From contig DFLF01000017.1 in the NCBI GenBank assembly GCA_002373675.1, forward strand, positions 186,001-250,000: 64,000 nucleotides of DNA. The letters are read 5' to 3'. Shown here in pieces: positions 1 to 6,493 of the stretch. The notes beneath the pieces were generated by a model. The model made no database searches, had not been told where the DNA came from, and saw only the letters and a program-made list of their open reading frames with translations. The DNA is from Pseudobutyrivibrio sp. UBA3626. Its GTDB lineage: Bacteria; Bacillota; Clostridia; Lachnospirales; Lachnospiraceae. Both the position numbers and the translations under genes were made by a program. Position 1 is the stretch's first letter. Each line of letters begins with the position of its first letter.

Positions 1-45
1 CTTGATGTCAGAAGAAACTTCCAAAGTATATTTGTCTTCATTCAT
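1..45 (-). CDS. 5' end of an unidentified gene, cut by window edge
   Basis: Only the first 15 codons are in the window (MNEDKYTLEVSSDIK). The ATG at 45 follows an AAAGGA ribosome binding site about 8 nt upstream. The gene starts 33 nt after the stop of the upstream membrane protein gene, so it is probably the next gene of the same minus-strand operon. Too little is visible to name a function. Confidence 0.55.
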   Translation of the reverse strand, partial: MNEDKYTLEVSSDIK

Positions 46-78
46 ACAATCTATCCTTTCCTTATTAATGATCAATTA

Positions 79-813
79 TTAACCATTTGATTTTTTATTA
101 GTGACATTCCTAAACCACAGCCAATACATCTTACGATTCCATACTGATAAGTAATACGCCAATACTCCGGCACCTATATAAGCAATAACAAAGAATCCTA
201 TAGGGGCAATAATCCCATATGATTGAAAATTAAGAAAGGAATATGGTATCCACTCACTAGTCAGTATCCCTGTCTGAATCATTGTTACAATTATTATCAG
301 ATATACAATCACATAGCTTGTACCAATAGTAATGTCGAAGATACTAAGCTTTCTCTCCGGTGATTCATTAGTAATAAAGGATAGAATCGTAAGGAGCGGA
401 ATACACAGATGCATAAAAAACATATCTATCCTTGCAATGTGCATATGCTCGGTAAAAAACGGCAGTTGGCTTATTAAAACTACAATTAATATTATTCCTT
501 CAGCTACTGCCGAAGCCAATCTTGCCAGATATGCCAAGTGCCTCGAAAGTTCTCTCTTTCGTATCAATTCATATAGATTCACAACAATAACCATAATAGT
601 CAGAATCGTTGTAAACAAGGTTCCATCAACTGTCATCCAACGAAATGTCAGTACGCCCTCCTTGTCTATATTCCATATATATTCAACGGAAAAGATTCCC
701 ATACATACAATGAATATGCACACAATCATATTGGTTATCTTCTTCATTCGATAACGCTTGTCAAAATTACTTAAAGATTGTTCCAAATCCAAAACTGTAT
801 TGTTTTTACTCAT
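79..813 (-). CDS. Six-helix integral membrane protein, unknown function
   Basis: The 244-residue protein has about six hydrophobic segments separated by short charged loops, and a basic C-terminus typical of a cytoplasmic tail. The number and spacing of helices recall the Pr6Pr-type membrane protein family, but I see no diagnostic motif and cannot assign a reaction. The start codon lies 2 nt after the stop of the upstream YwaF-like gene, with no clear ribosome binding site of its own, so translation is probably coupled. It follows the STAS-sigma-radical SAM genes on the same strand and may be co-transcribed with them. A role in that system is inference from position only. Confidence 0.6.
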   Translation of the reverse strand: MSKNNTVLDLEQSLSNFDKRYRMKKITNMIVCIFIVCMGIFSVEYIWNIDKEGVLTFRWMTVDGTLFTTILTIMVIVVNLYELIRKRELSRHLAYLARLASAVAEGIILIVVLISQLPFFTEHMHIARIDMFFMHLCIPLLTILSFITNESPERKLSIFDITIGTSYVIVYLIIIVTMIQTGILTSEWIPYSFLNFQSYGIIAPIGFFVIAYIGAGVLAYYLSVWNRKMYWLWFRNVTNKKSNG

Positions 814-815
814 GT

Positions 816-1625
816 CTAGTATTTTTTCTTAATTATTTTACAAAATATGACAAATAACAATGTCATAAGTCCAACTAATACAACATCTCTTATGCATATA
901 TAGACAATCCACTCCCACTTTTCCGTCAGCACCAGCCCCAAAGGATTATGGTATGACGAGAAAAAGTTGATATTGTGAGTAACGCCCACAATCTTGTTGT
1001 CTACATATACCTTCTCAGAGAGAACACCGTTAAGGTAGAATGTGGGGATATCAAATGCAAACGCACCTATTATCGCCGTCTTAAGATCCGAAAAAACAAT
1101 ATTCGTCTCTTTGCTGAGTCCTATGTATATGCTGAGCACACATATCATTGAGTGATACAAGAAGAACTGCCATACGCGAGGAGCCAACATATATTCACTA
1201 AAGCTATTATACTCAACAGAAAGGGATGCCAGTGGAATCGCAATTATTCCACCAATTCCTGTAGCAAACATCATTACATACAAGAAGCGCTTCACCTTCT
1301 CATTTTCCACAATCAGGCACAAAGCCATGAAGAAAATCTGTAGGCTACACATCTCAAAAGGCAGATGCTCGGGACCGAGGGCAGCTATATAATCTCCTCT
1401 GTAGACAAAATCTATGGAGCCGTCTTCATTTGCTTTGAAGCGGTCAATCATAGGAACTATCTGGGATACAGAGAAGAACTTAATAACTTCCGATACTACG
1501 GATATCGCAAGACAAATCTTAAGCATAAGCTTCATTGGCGGTCGTAAGTATCTGCACAGAACAACTCCTACAACTATTACAATTAGTGAAATTACTATCC
1601 ATATTATATGAGCTGTCTGAAACAT
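816..1625 (-). CDS. YwaF/TMEM164-family membrane protein
   Basis: The 269-residue protein has about seven transmembrane segments. The LPFEMCSLQIF stretch near residues 90-100 matches the conserved 'LPLHLCSL'-type segment of the YwaF/TIGR02206 family. This family is distantly related to eukaryotic TMEM164, a membrane acyltransferase. A second conserved-looking HNPLG stretch lies near residue 225. It starts 76 nt downstream of the radical SAM gene and ends 2 nt before the next membrane protein gene. The bacterial members have no firmly established substrate, so lipid or acyl transfer is only a family-level suggestion. The family call is fairly secure. Confidence 0.7.
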   Translation of the reverse strand: MFQTAHIIWIVISLIVIVVGVVLCRYLRPPMKLMLKICLAISVVSEVIKFFSVSQIVPMIDRFKANEDGSIDFVYRGDYIAALGPEHLPFEMCSLQIFFMALCLIVENEKVKRFLYVMMFATGIGGIIAIPLASLSVEYNSFSEYMLAPRVWQFFLYHSMICVLSIYIGLSKETNIVFSDLKTAIIGAFAFDIPTFYLNGVLSEKVYVDNKIVGVTHNINFFSSYHNPLGLVLTEKWEWIVYICIRDVVLVGLMTLLFVIFCKIIKKKY

Positions 1626-1701
1626 TATACCCGACTTCCCCCGTTATTATTACCTAGTCCTACAGTATCCGGTGTGTCCGTTTATTCGGAAACGTCTACC
1701 C

Positions 1702-3099
1702 CTAGATATTAAGCGGATTCACTAAGTGGTAATCCTTTAGTCTATCCGTTATCTTGTCGTACCAGCCATTTTCAAAGAACATACATTTCGTAACATCTTC
1801 CCCGTAGAAATCATCTCTATTATCACTATACAATCTGCCAAGTGCCGGACAACCGCCGGTACAAGCCATATAGTACTTGCAATTACCGCATTTGTCATTC
1901 TTAAGAATCTGCTGCAATACAGTTGCAAGAGCTATATTAAGATACTCACTCTCAGTTACAATATCCTTAAGTGGCGTCTTCTTAATATTGGCAAGGCTGA
2001 TTCCGTGCTCCATAAACCAACCTGACATCTGCATACAGGGAACAACTTCACCGCTACTTGTAACAGCAATCATGCCCCTATTGCCTTTACAGATAGGTAT
2101 TCTAACATTGAAATCATCCTTATTGGACATAATAGGTGTAAGTTCATAAGAGCCATGATGCGCGAATATCCTTAGATATTGCCATATATCAATATCCATA
2201 TTCATGCCGCTGTCCAAATAATCTGAAGCAAAATCAAGCATTTTATCATAATACTGCTCCAGAGGAATGGTGGTATTGGGCGAATTCTGCTCCCACCTTG
2301 GTGCTTCGGTTGTACGGATTATTCTCATTTCGGATACACCGATATCATTGAGAAGTCTTGCGGTATCCATCATAACATCTATATTCTTAAGATGTACCTG
2401 CACCTGAGCCTTAACTCTGAATCCATTCCTGATACATAGCTTAATTGCTTCTAAGGTCTTCTCTTCCGCCTTATCATTCTGCCTCATCCAATTATGATAA
2501 CCTACACCGTCATAGGATATCTTAATAAGGGGATTACAGCCAATCTCCTTAAATTCATCAAGCATCTCCTGAGTCAGTAATATACCATTGGTATTAAGCT
2601 CAAAGACATACATATCTCTGTCATAGATTGCATGAATAATATCCATAAAATGCTTATGAACAAGGGGTTCACCACCTGTTATTGTAAATGAATGAACACC
2701 TATATCTTTGGATTGATCCAATATATCAATTACTTCGTCGTATGAAAGCTCACTGTTCAACCTGTCGTTATCCTTCGCGTTGAAGCAGTGAATACAGTTA
2801 AGATTACATTTTCCTGTAATCATAAGATTCATACTTGGGAAGTAGTAGTTGTCGTATTCTTTTAATACTGACCATTTATTGGGACACATGCCCTTCTCAC
2901 ATTCTTCTATAAAGCCTCTGTTGAGAAGTCTGTCTACAATCTCATCTTTTTCAATTTCATTATTACCATCACACAAAAGTAACTTATCAAATTCTTCCTG
3001 CGATATAGGCAAGGCGTGTACAACGTCCTTTATATATACTGCTCTGTCCACATATTTCCATTTGCGAAGAGCAACATCATCCTTCAATCTATAATACAT
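1702..3099 (-). CDS. Radical SAM/SPASM peptide-modifying-type enzyme
   Basis: The 465-residue protein has the radical SAM CX3CX2C motif at C98, C102 and C105 and a GGEP motif at 142-145 for S-adenosylmethionine binding. The C-terminal SPASM domain is canonical: a CX12GX4C pair near 355-373, then C404X2C407X5C413X3C417 and a final C439, enough for two auxiliary iron-sulfur clusters. The first 75 residues form a small separate domain resembling the PqqD-like recognition or winged-helix region of RiPP maturases, which is inference. SPASM enzymes usually modify peptides or protein side chains. Here the gene lies 14 nt downstream of a sigma factor gene and about 1.2 kb from Nif11-leader peptide genes, which are plausible substrates. 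The actual reaction cannot be read from sequence. Confidence 0.88.
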   Translation of the reverse strand: MYYRLKDDVALRKWKYVDRAVYIKDVVHALPISQEEFDKLLLCDGNNEIEKDEIVDRLLNRGFIEECEKGMCPNKWSVLKEYDNYYFPSMNLMITGKCNLNCIHCFNAKDNDRLNSELSYDEVIDILDQSKDIGVHSFTITGGEPLVHKHFMDIIHAIYDRDMYVFELNTNGILLTQEMLDEFKEIGCNPLIKISYDGVGYHNWMRQNDKAEEKTLEAIKLCIRNGFRVKAQVQVHLKNIDVMMDTARLLNDIGVSEMRIIRTTEAPRWEQNSPNTTIPLEQYYDKMLDFASDYLDSGMNMDIDIWQYLRIFAHHGSYELTPIMSNKDDFNVRIPICKGNRGMIAVTSSGEVVPCMQMSGWFMEHGISLANIKKTPLKDIVTESEYLNIALATVLQQILKNDKCGNCKYYMACTGGCPALGRLYSDNRDDFYGEDVTKCMFFENGWYDKITDRLKDYHLVNPLNI

Positions 3100-3113
3100 A
3101 CAATACCCCTTCT

Positions 3114-3605
3114 TTACATTTCACGACATTTCTTAAGAAGTCTCTCAACCTTCTTGGCAACAGCCTTCTCGTTAGAATCCACACGAAGCGCTATTTCTTT
3201 ATATGACAATTCTTCTATATATCTCATAATAAGAAGCTCCCTATCACTCTCCTCAAGCTTACATAATATGCTGTAAGCCTCCTGAGCATATTCATCAGTA
3301 AGCTTGTTAAGCTCCTTATCCTCGACTCCCGGCTCGAACCCTGCCTCGTTCATCTCTTCAAACGATGCCTGTTCATGCTTCTTATTGCTTCTTATGTAAT
3401 TAAGCATTGTGTTTCTTGCAATCGTACAAAGCCATGTCTTCGCACTCGCTTTAGAGTCATCAAAGCTATCCCATGCTTTCATAGCTCGGATAAAAGTCTC
3501 TTGTACCACATCTTCTGTATTCTCACGGTTAAGAAGACGCATATATATTACTTTATATACATCTTCATAATGCTTTTCATAAGCTTCTTCAAATGTCATA
3601 TCCAC
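3114..3605 (-). CDS. ECF-type RNA polymerase sigma factor
   Basis: At 163 residues this has the ECF size and two-domain build. Region 2 spans about 10-75 and includes EDVVQETFIRAMKAWDSF and a TWLCTIARN segment. Region 4 is a helix-turn-helix at about 110-160, including LSYKEIALRV. It directs RNA polymerase to alternative promoters. It lies 17 nt after a STAS-domain gene and 14 nt before the radical SAM gene, so the three form one operon. No zinc-binding anti-sigma gene is adjacent. A STAS neighbour is more typical of SigB/SigF partner switching than of ECF factors. The conserved ATGTCGC-N17-TGTATA motif found upstream of the leader peptide genes is a candidate target, by inference. Confidence 0.9.
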   Translation of the reverse strand: MDMTFEEAYEKHYEDVYKVIYMRLLNRENTEDVVQETFIRAMKAWDSFDDSKASAKTWLCTIARNTMLNYIRSNKKHEQASFEEMNEAGFEPGVEDKELNKLTDEYAQEAYSILCKLEESDRELLIMRYIEELSYKEIALRVDSNEKAVAKKVERLLKKCREM

Positions 3606-3622
3606 TCCCCGTGTCCTTACAT

Positions 3623-3928
3623 TTACTCCATATCAATAACCTGATCAAATCCACAAAGTTCTATGATTTCCTTGATGTCATCCGATGCATTGGTAATCTT
3701 GATTCTTTCTTTGTTATTCTTCTCCATATAAAGCTCCGTAGACATGATTACTCTCAGTCCGGCAGATGATACGTACTCTAAGCCTGTTGCATCGATAACG
3801 ATCTTTTGTGCCTCATCTCTCTTACTCTCTAATTGTTCTTCAAATTCGGTAAATGTCATTCCATCAAGCTTTCCCTTAAGGGACACATTAAGAACATCGT
3901 CTTGTATTTCCATTCCTATCTCAAGCAT
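3623..3928 (-). CDS. STAS-domain anti-sigma factor antagonist
   Basis: The 101-residue protein is a single STAS domain. It has the SpoIIAA/RsbV-type core strand-helix sequence VIDATGLEYVSSAGLRVIMS, with the phosphorylatable serine in the SSAG motif near residue 58. In this family the unphosphorylated protein binds an RsbW-type kinase and frees the sigma factor, and SpoIIE-type phosphatases reactivate it. I chose the ATG at 3928 because GGGAGG lies 6-7 nt upstream; an upstream in-frame extension to 4030 has no ribosome binding site. It leads the operon with the ECF sigma and radical SAM genes, and two SpoIIE phosphatases lie 2.5-6 kb away. No stand-alone RsbW-type kinase is visible in the window. 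Confidence 0.88.
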   Translation of the reverse strand: MLEIGMEIQDDVLNVSLKGKLDGMTFTEFEEQLESKRDEAQKIVIDATGLEYVSSAGLRVIMSTELYMEKNNKERIKITNASDDIKEIIELCGFDQVIDME

Positions 3929-4057
3929 AGTAGCCTCCCATCCATTATAATTAACATTATGAGAGTAATTGTAACATAAGTTAGAATAAAATAAAAGAGA
4001 ATAGACCATCACACTATTAAAATAATGCAACGGCCTATGTATTAGTTAATAATATAC

Positions 4058-4279
4058 TTACTTCTGATTATCATCCTTTTTATTCAATAGGTATTTTTCT
4101 TCAATCAGACCTGCTGCCGATATCATCTCCAGTTCGTCATCATTAAGCTCTCTGTTCATGTGAACCTTTACAATCTTAGCTCCATTACTGCCAAAAAGCT
4201 CTTCTCTTAATTTGTCTTTATGATTACTTCCTGCACTAAAATCAGCATTTCGCAGGATTTTCTCTATATCTCTACTCAT
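4058..4279 (-). CDS. 73-residue peptide with C-terminal leader-like motif
   Basis: The peptide begins MSRDIEKILRNADF and carries ELNDDELEMISAAG near residues 46-59, then a charged 14-residue tail. The ELxDDELEMxSAAG stretch resembles the end of double-glycine-type leaders, with Ala-Ala-Gly in place of Gly-Gly. The ATG at 4279 is preferred over the one at 4288, because AAGGAG abuts the upstream ATG but sits 9 nt from the internal one. It follows the zinc-ribbon leader peptide gene by 27 nt and is probably co-transcribed from the promoter at 4699-4728. Function unknown; a second peptide product or a small regulatory partner are both possible. Confidence 0.7.
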   Translation of the reverse strand: MSRDIEKILRNADFSAGSNHKDKLREELFGSNGAKIVKVHMNRELNDDELEMISAAGLIEEKYLLNKKDDNQK

Positions 4280-4306
4280 AGTAATCATCTCCTTACCATG
4301 TCAACA

Positions 4307-4624
4307 TCAACCAGCATTTATAAACCATACATGACCACAAGTCTTACAATCGCAACGTATCTGATAATGGCTTATACCCTTTTCTGTAAACTTGTGAGTA
4401 GTATCGTGGGAATTACACTTAGGGCAAGCATATTCGTAGGTCTCTTCTGAGCTTATAGGTCCTACCAGATCAGCGCACCATCCGCCTGATACTGCTTCAA
4501 GCTGCTCGTCTGTAAGCTTAACGCCTTCTGCCTTGGCAAGTGCAAGTACTTCCTCTGAGCTCTTACAAGCTTTAACCTTTGCTATTTGTTCCTCTGTTAA
4601 ACCTTTTAATAATTCTTCTCTCAT
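4307..4624 (-). CDS. Nif11-like leader peptide with zinc-ribbon-like core
   Basis: The 105-residue protein has a 48-residue leader, MREELLKGLT...LEAVSGG, of the Nif11-like type: helical, with 'LALAKAEGV' and a terminal Gly-Gly. It is followed by a 57-residue core. The core has CPKC near 68-71 and CDCKTCGHVW near 91-100, a CX2C...CX2C pattern like a zinc ribbon. Two related leaders occur in the window (6154-6360 and 39604-39891), and the latter has the same core type. An AGGAG site lies 7 nt before the ATG. Known Nif11 leaders belong to RiPP precursors; cleavage after Gly-Gly and modification of the cysteines are inference. It could instead be a zinc-binding regulatory protein that shares the leader. 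Confidence 0.85.
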   Translation of the reverse strand: MREELLKGLTEEQIAKVKACKSSEEVLALAKAEGVKLTDEQLEAVSGGWCADLVGPISSEETYEYACPKCNSHDTTHKFTEKGISHYQIRCDCKTCGHVWFINAG

Positions 4625-4644
4625 AATAATTCTCCTTTCTTATA

Positions 4645-4675
4645 TTGACAGGGGGACGGTCCTTTTGTCAACCCT
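4645..4675. repeat. Dispersed REP-like sequence, copy 1
   Basis: On the minus strand this reads GTTGACAAAAGGACCGTCCC followed by CCTGTCAA. It lies 20-50 nt before the start codon of the zinc-ribbon leader peptide gene. A near-identical copy lies at 40043-40078 in the same orientation and at a similar distance from a second leader peptide start. From memory, this core recurs as a dispersed palindromic sequence in many Firmicutes genomes; I cannot check that here. Confidence 0.6.
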
Positions 4676-4698
4676 GCGTTTTATTGCTTTCATATATA

Positions 4699-4728
4699 TA
4701 TACACAATCAAAACAGGAAATGCGACAT
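4699..4728 (-). promoter_or_regulatory. Putative ECF sigma promoter of the zinc-ribbon leader peptide
   Basis: On the minus strand ATGTCGC (4722-4728) and TGTATA (4699-4704) are separated by exactly 17 nt. The last base of the TGTATA box is 75 nt from the ATG at 4624. The same two boxes with the same spacing occur at 6435-6464 and 39960-39989, and a close version lies at 40002-40031. All four precede leader peptide genes, so this is very likely the recognition site of one alternative sigma factor, plausibly the one at 3114-3605. Confidence 0.75.
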
Positions 4729-4770
4729 TTTAGAAAAAATTTTTTTAAAAGTTGGCAAAACCTGTCACCT

Positions 4771-6132
4771 TCACCTGTATGCCACAAGCATATCATCATA
4801 GGCTTTAATTGCGCTGTCTAATCTCTCATTAACGAAGCTTTCGCCATATAGTCCATCCTGGTTTCTTTCGATTCCTTTCAGGCTGACAGGATATACAGCA
4901 GGCGGATTATTCATATCAAGTAGCTGTATGTTGCGAAGCTGCTCGCTGTTTAGATACACCATATCAATTGAATAGAACTTCTCTCCTTCGCTGTTTTTCC
5001 ATCTGGAGAATACTATCTTACAGCCAATAGGAGTCTTCTCGATAGACTGTGGCAGATTATAATCCTCAGCTTCCAGCGCTGAAAGAACGCTTGAAATGTT
5101 AGAGTCGTGTCCGCACAGAAATGTAAATCTTCGATTATCCGTCCTAAGTTCCTTATCAATCTCCATAAGAAGAGGATGTGCTACATTTACACTAACAAGA
5201 GGCGCTGAAAATAATACATCACCGTATACATCCTTGATTTGTCCGATAGCCTTCCACTCATCGAAAGTAAGACTATGATTAAATGCGGCTTTTCTTAAAT
5301 CTTTTTCCTCGTAATATTGAAGCACCAATGCATCACTTACAGTGCATGCATTCTTAAGGGAGCCACTCACTTTTGGCTCTGCATTCTCTTTTAAGCTAAT
5401 CTCTAAGTCATCCGTAGTAAAGTCAGATACCTTTCCTTCCTTATATGCACTTGAACTTTTCATATCTATTACATCCGATATAAGCTTGTAATTGTCTTTT
5501 AATCCCTTAATCTGATCGGAGTACATAGCGTTAATCTGATTCTTGGCGTCTTGTACATACCTGTCTGATACAAATGTCAGCACCGGATTAAAGACAGGAT
5601 CCATCTTGTCGAATTGCATATGGTATTCAACATCTTCGTTATATACCGGAAGAAATCCAGCACTAAAATATCTAGCCGTTGCAATTGTACGCTGCTTGGA
5701 GTTGGCATATATACGAACTTCACCTTCACCCGGCATATAGTTATCAGGAATAAGACTTTCCGACTCTAACCATTTTCTAAAATACTGTCCCATTAATGTC
5801 TCAAGGACTCCACCTCGCAGGGAAAGTTCACTAGGCGATGATGACCAATCGAACCACTTATAGGGCGTAATTGTCCCAAGAAGAGAATCCCCTCCACTCA
5901 AAGGAGAACGGATGTTATGTCTGCTAAGGACAACCACCTGCTCTAGTTCATAGCCGGAATGTGATAGTCCCAGTTGGTTAGCTGTTGTATCGGATGACCT
6001 GCTACTATTAGTCTCAGATACACCGCTTGTAAAAAAAAGCAATACCGCAATAGCTGTTGCCAGGGCAACAGCTAAAATTGCTATAATTATTTTGAAATGT
6101 TTTGTGTTATTTTGATTATTCATATTCATCAC
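4771..6132 (-). CDS. Membrane-anchored histidine acid phosphatase (Agp/AppA type)
   Basis: The 453-residue protein has one N-terminal membrane helix at about residues 13-34, so the catalytic part should lie outside the cytoplasm. The catalytic RHNIRSP motif near residues 71-77 and the GHDSN motif near residue 345 are those of clade-2 histidine phosphatases. They match the glucose-1-phosphatase subtype (RHNxRxP, HDSN) better than classical phytases (RHGxRxP). No cleavable signal site or lipobox cysteine is seen. The first codon is GTG at 6132 or ATG at 6129, and no strong ribosome binding site precedes either. It lies 21 nt after a Nif11-like peptide gene and is probably co-transcribed with it. 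A sugar- or inositol-phosphate substrate is inference. Confidence 0.85.
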   Translation of the reverse strand: MMNMNNQNNTKHFKIIIAILAVALATAIAVLLFFTSGVSETNSSRSSDTTANQLGLSHSGYELEQVVVLSRHNIRSPLSGGDSLLGTITPYKWFDWSSSPSELSLRGGVLETLMGQYFRKWLESESLIPDNYMPGEGEVRIYANSKQRTIATARYFSAGFLPVYNEDVEYHMQFDKMDPVFNPVLTFVSDRYVQDAKNQINAMYSDQIKGLKDNYKLISDVIDMKSSSAYKEGKVSDFTTDDLEISLKENAEPKVSGSLKNACTVSDALVLQYYEEKDLRKAAFNHSLTFDEWKAIGQIKDVYGDVLFSAPLVSVNVAHPLLMEIDKELRTDNRRFTFLCGHDSNISSVLSALEAEDYNLPQSIEKTPIGCKIVFSRWKNSEGEKFYSIDMVYLNSEQLRNIQLLDMNNPPAVYPVSLKGIERNQDGLYGESFVNERLDSAIKAYDDMLVAYR

Positions 6133-6153
6133 AGGTAGTTAGTATTATATAAT

Positions 6154-6360
6154 CTATTTAAAATAATCTTTGTGCTTTTCAAACTCTTGCTTTTCTCTGT
6201 CAGAGCTGTCACCACAGCCACCGCTTACTGCTTCAAGCTGCTCATCACTAAGCTGTACTCCCTCTGCCTTGGCAAGTGCTAATATCTCCTCTGAGCTCTT
6301 ACAAGCTTTAACCTTTGCAATCTGCTCAGGCGTTAATCCCTTTAATAATTCTTCTCTCAT
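6154..6360 (-). CDS. Nif11-like leader peptide with short charged core
   Basis: The 68-residue peptide has a 48-residue leader almost identical to that of the peptide at 4307-4624 (MREELLKGLTPEQIAKVKAC...LEAVSGG). The core after Gly-Gly is only 20 residues, starts with a single cysteine (CGDSSDREKQEFEKHKDYFK) and has no zinc ribbon. An AGGAG site lies 7 nt before the ATG, in a 5' context very similar to the sister gene. The putative ECF promoter at 6435-6464 precedes it and the histidine phosphatase follows 21 nt downstream. A conserved leader with divergent cores is typical of RiPP precursor families. A mature product is not proven. Confidence 0.85.
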   Translation of the reverse strand: MREELLKGLTPEQIAKVKACKSSEEILALAKAEGVQLSDEQLEAVSGGCGDSSDREKQEFEKHKDYFK

Positions 6361-6434
6361 AATAATTCTCCTTTCTTTATGTGTGTTGACATCTGATTAA
6401 TATAGGACACATGCTGTCACTGCTTACACCTATT

Positions 6435-6464
6435 TATACACGCAAAAAAATCAAAATGCGACAT
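6435..6464 (-). promoter_or_regulatory. Putative ECF sigma promoter of the short leader peptide
   Basis: ATGTCGC (6458-6464, minus strand) and TGTATA (6435-6440) lie 17 nt apart. The TGTATA box ends 75 nt before the ATG at 6360, the same distance as in the copy at 4699-4728. The bases after ATGTCGC (ATTTTG) are also shared with the copy at 39960-39989. Confidence 0.75.
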
Positions 6465-6493
6465 ATTACAAAGAATATTTTTTTGTAATCTAT

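Noticed and set aside
332..754. A 140-codon plus-strand open frame opposite the six-helix membrane protein
   Set aside because: It has no ribosome site, and its composition mirrors the hydrophobic gene on the other strand; it is an antisense shadow.
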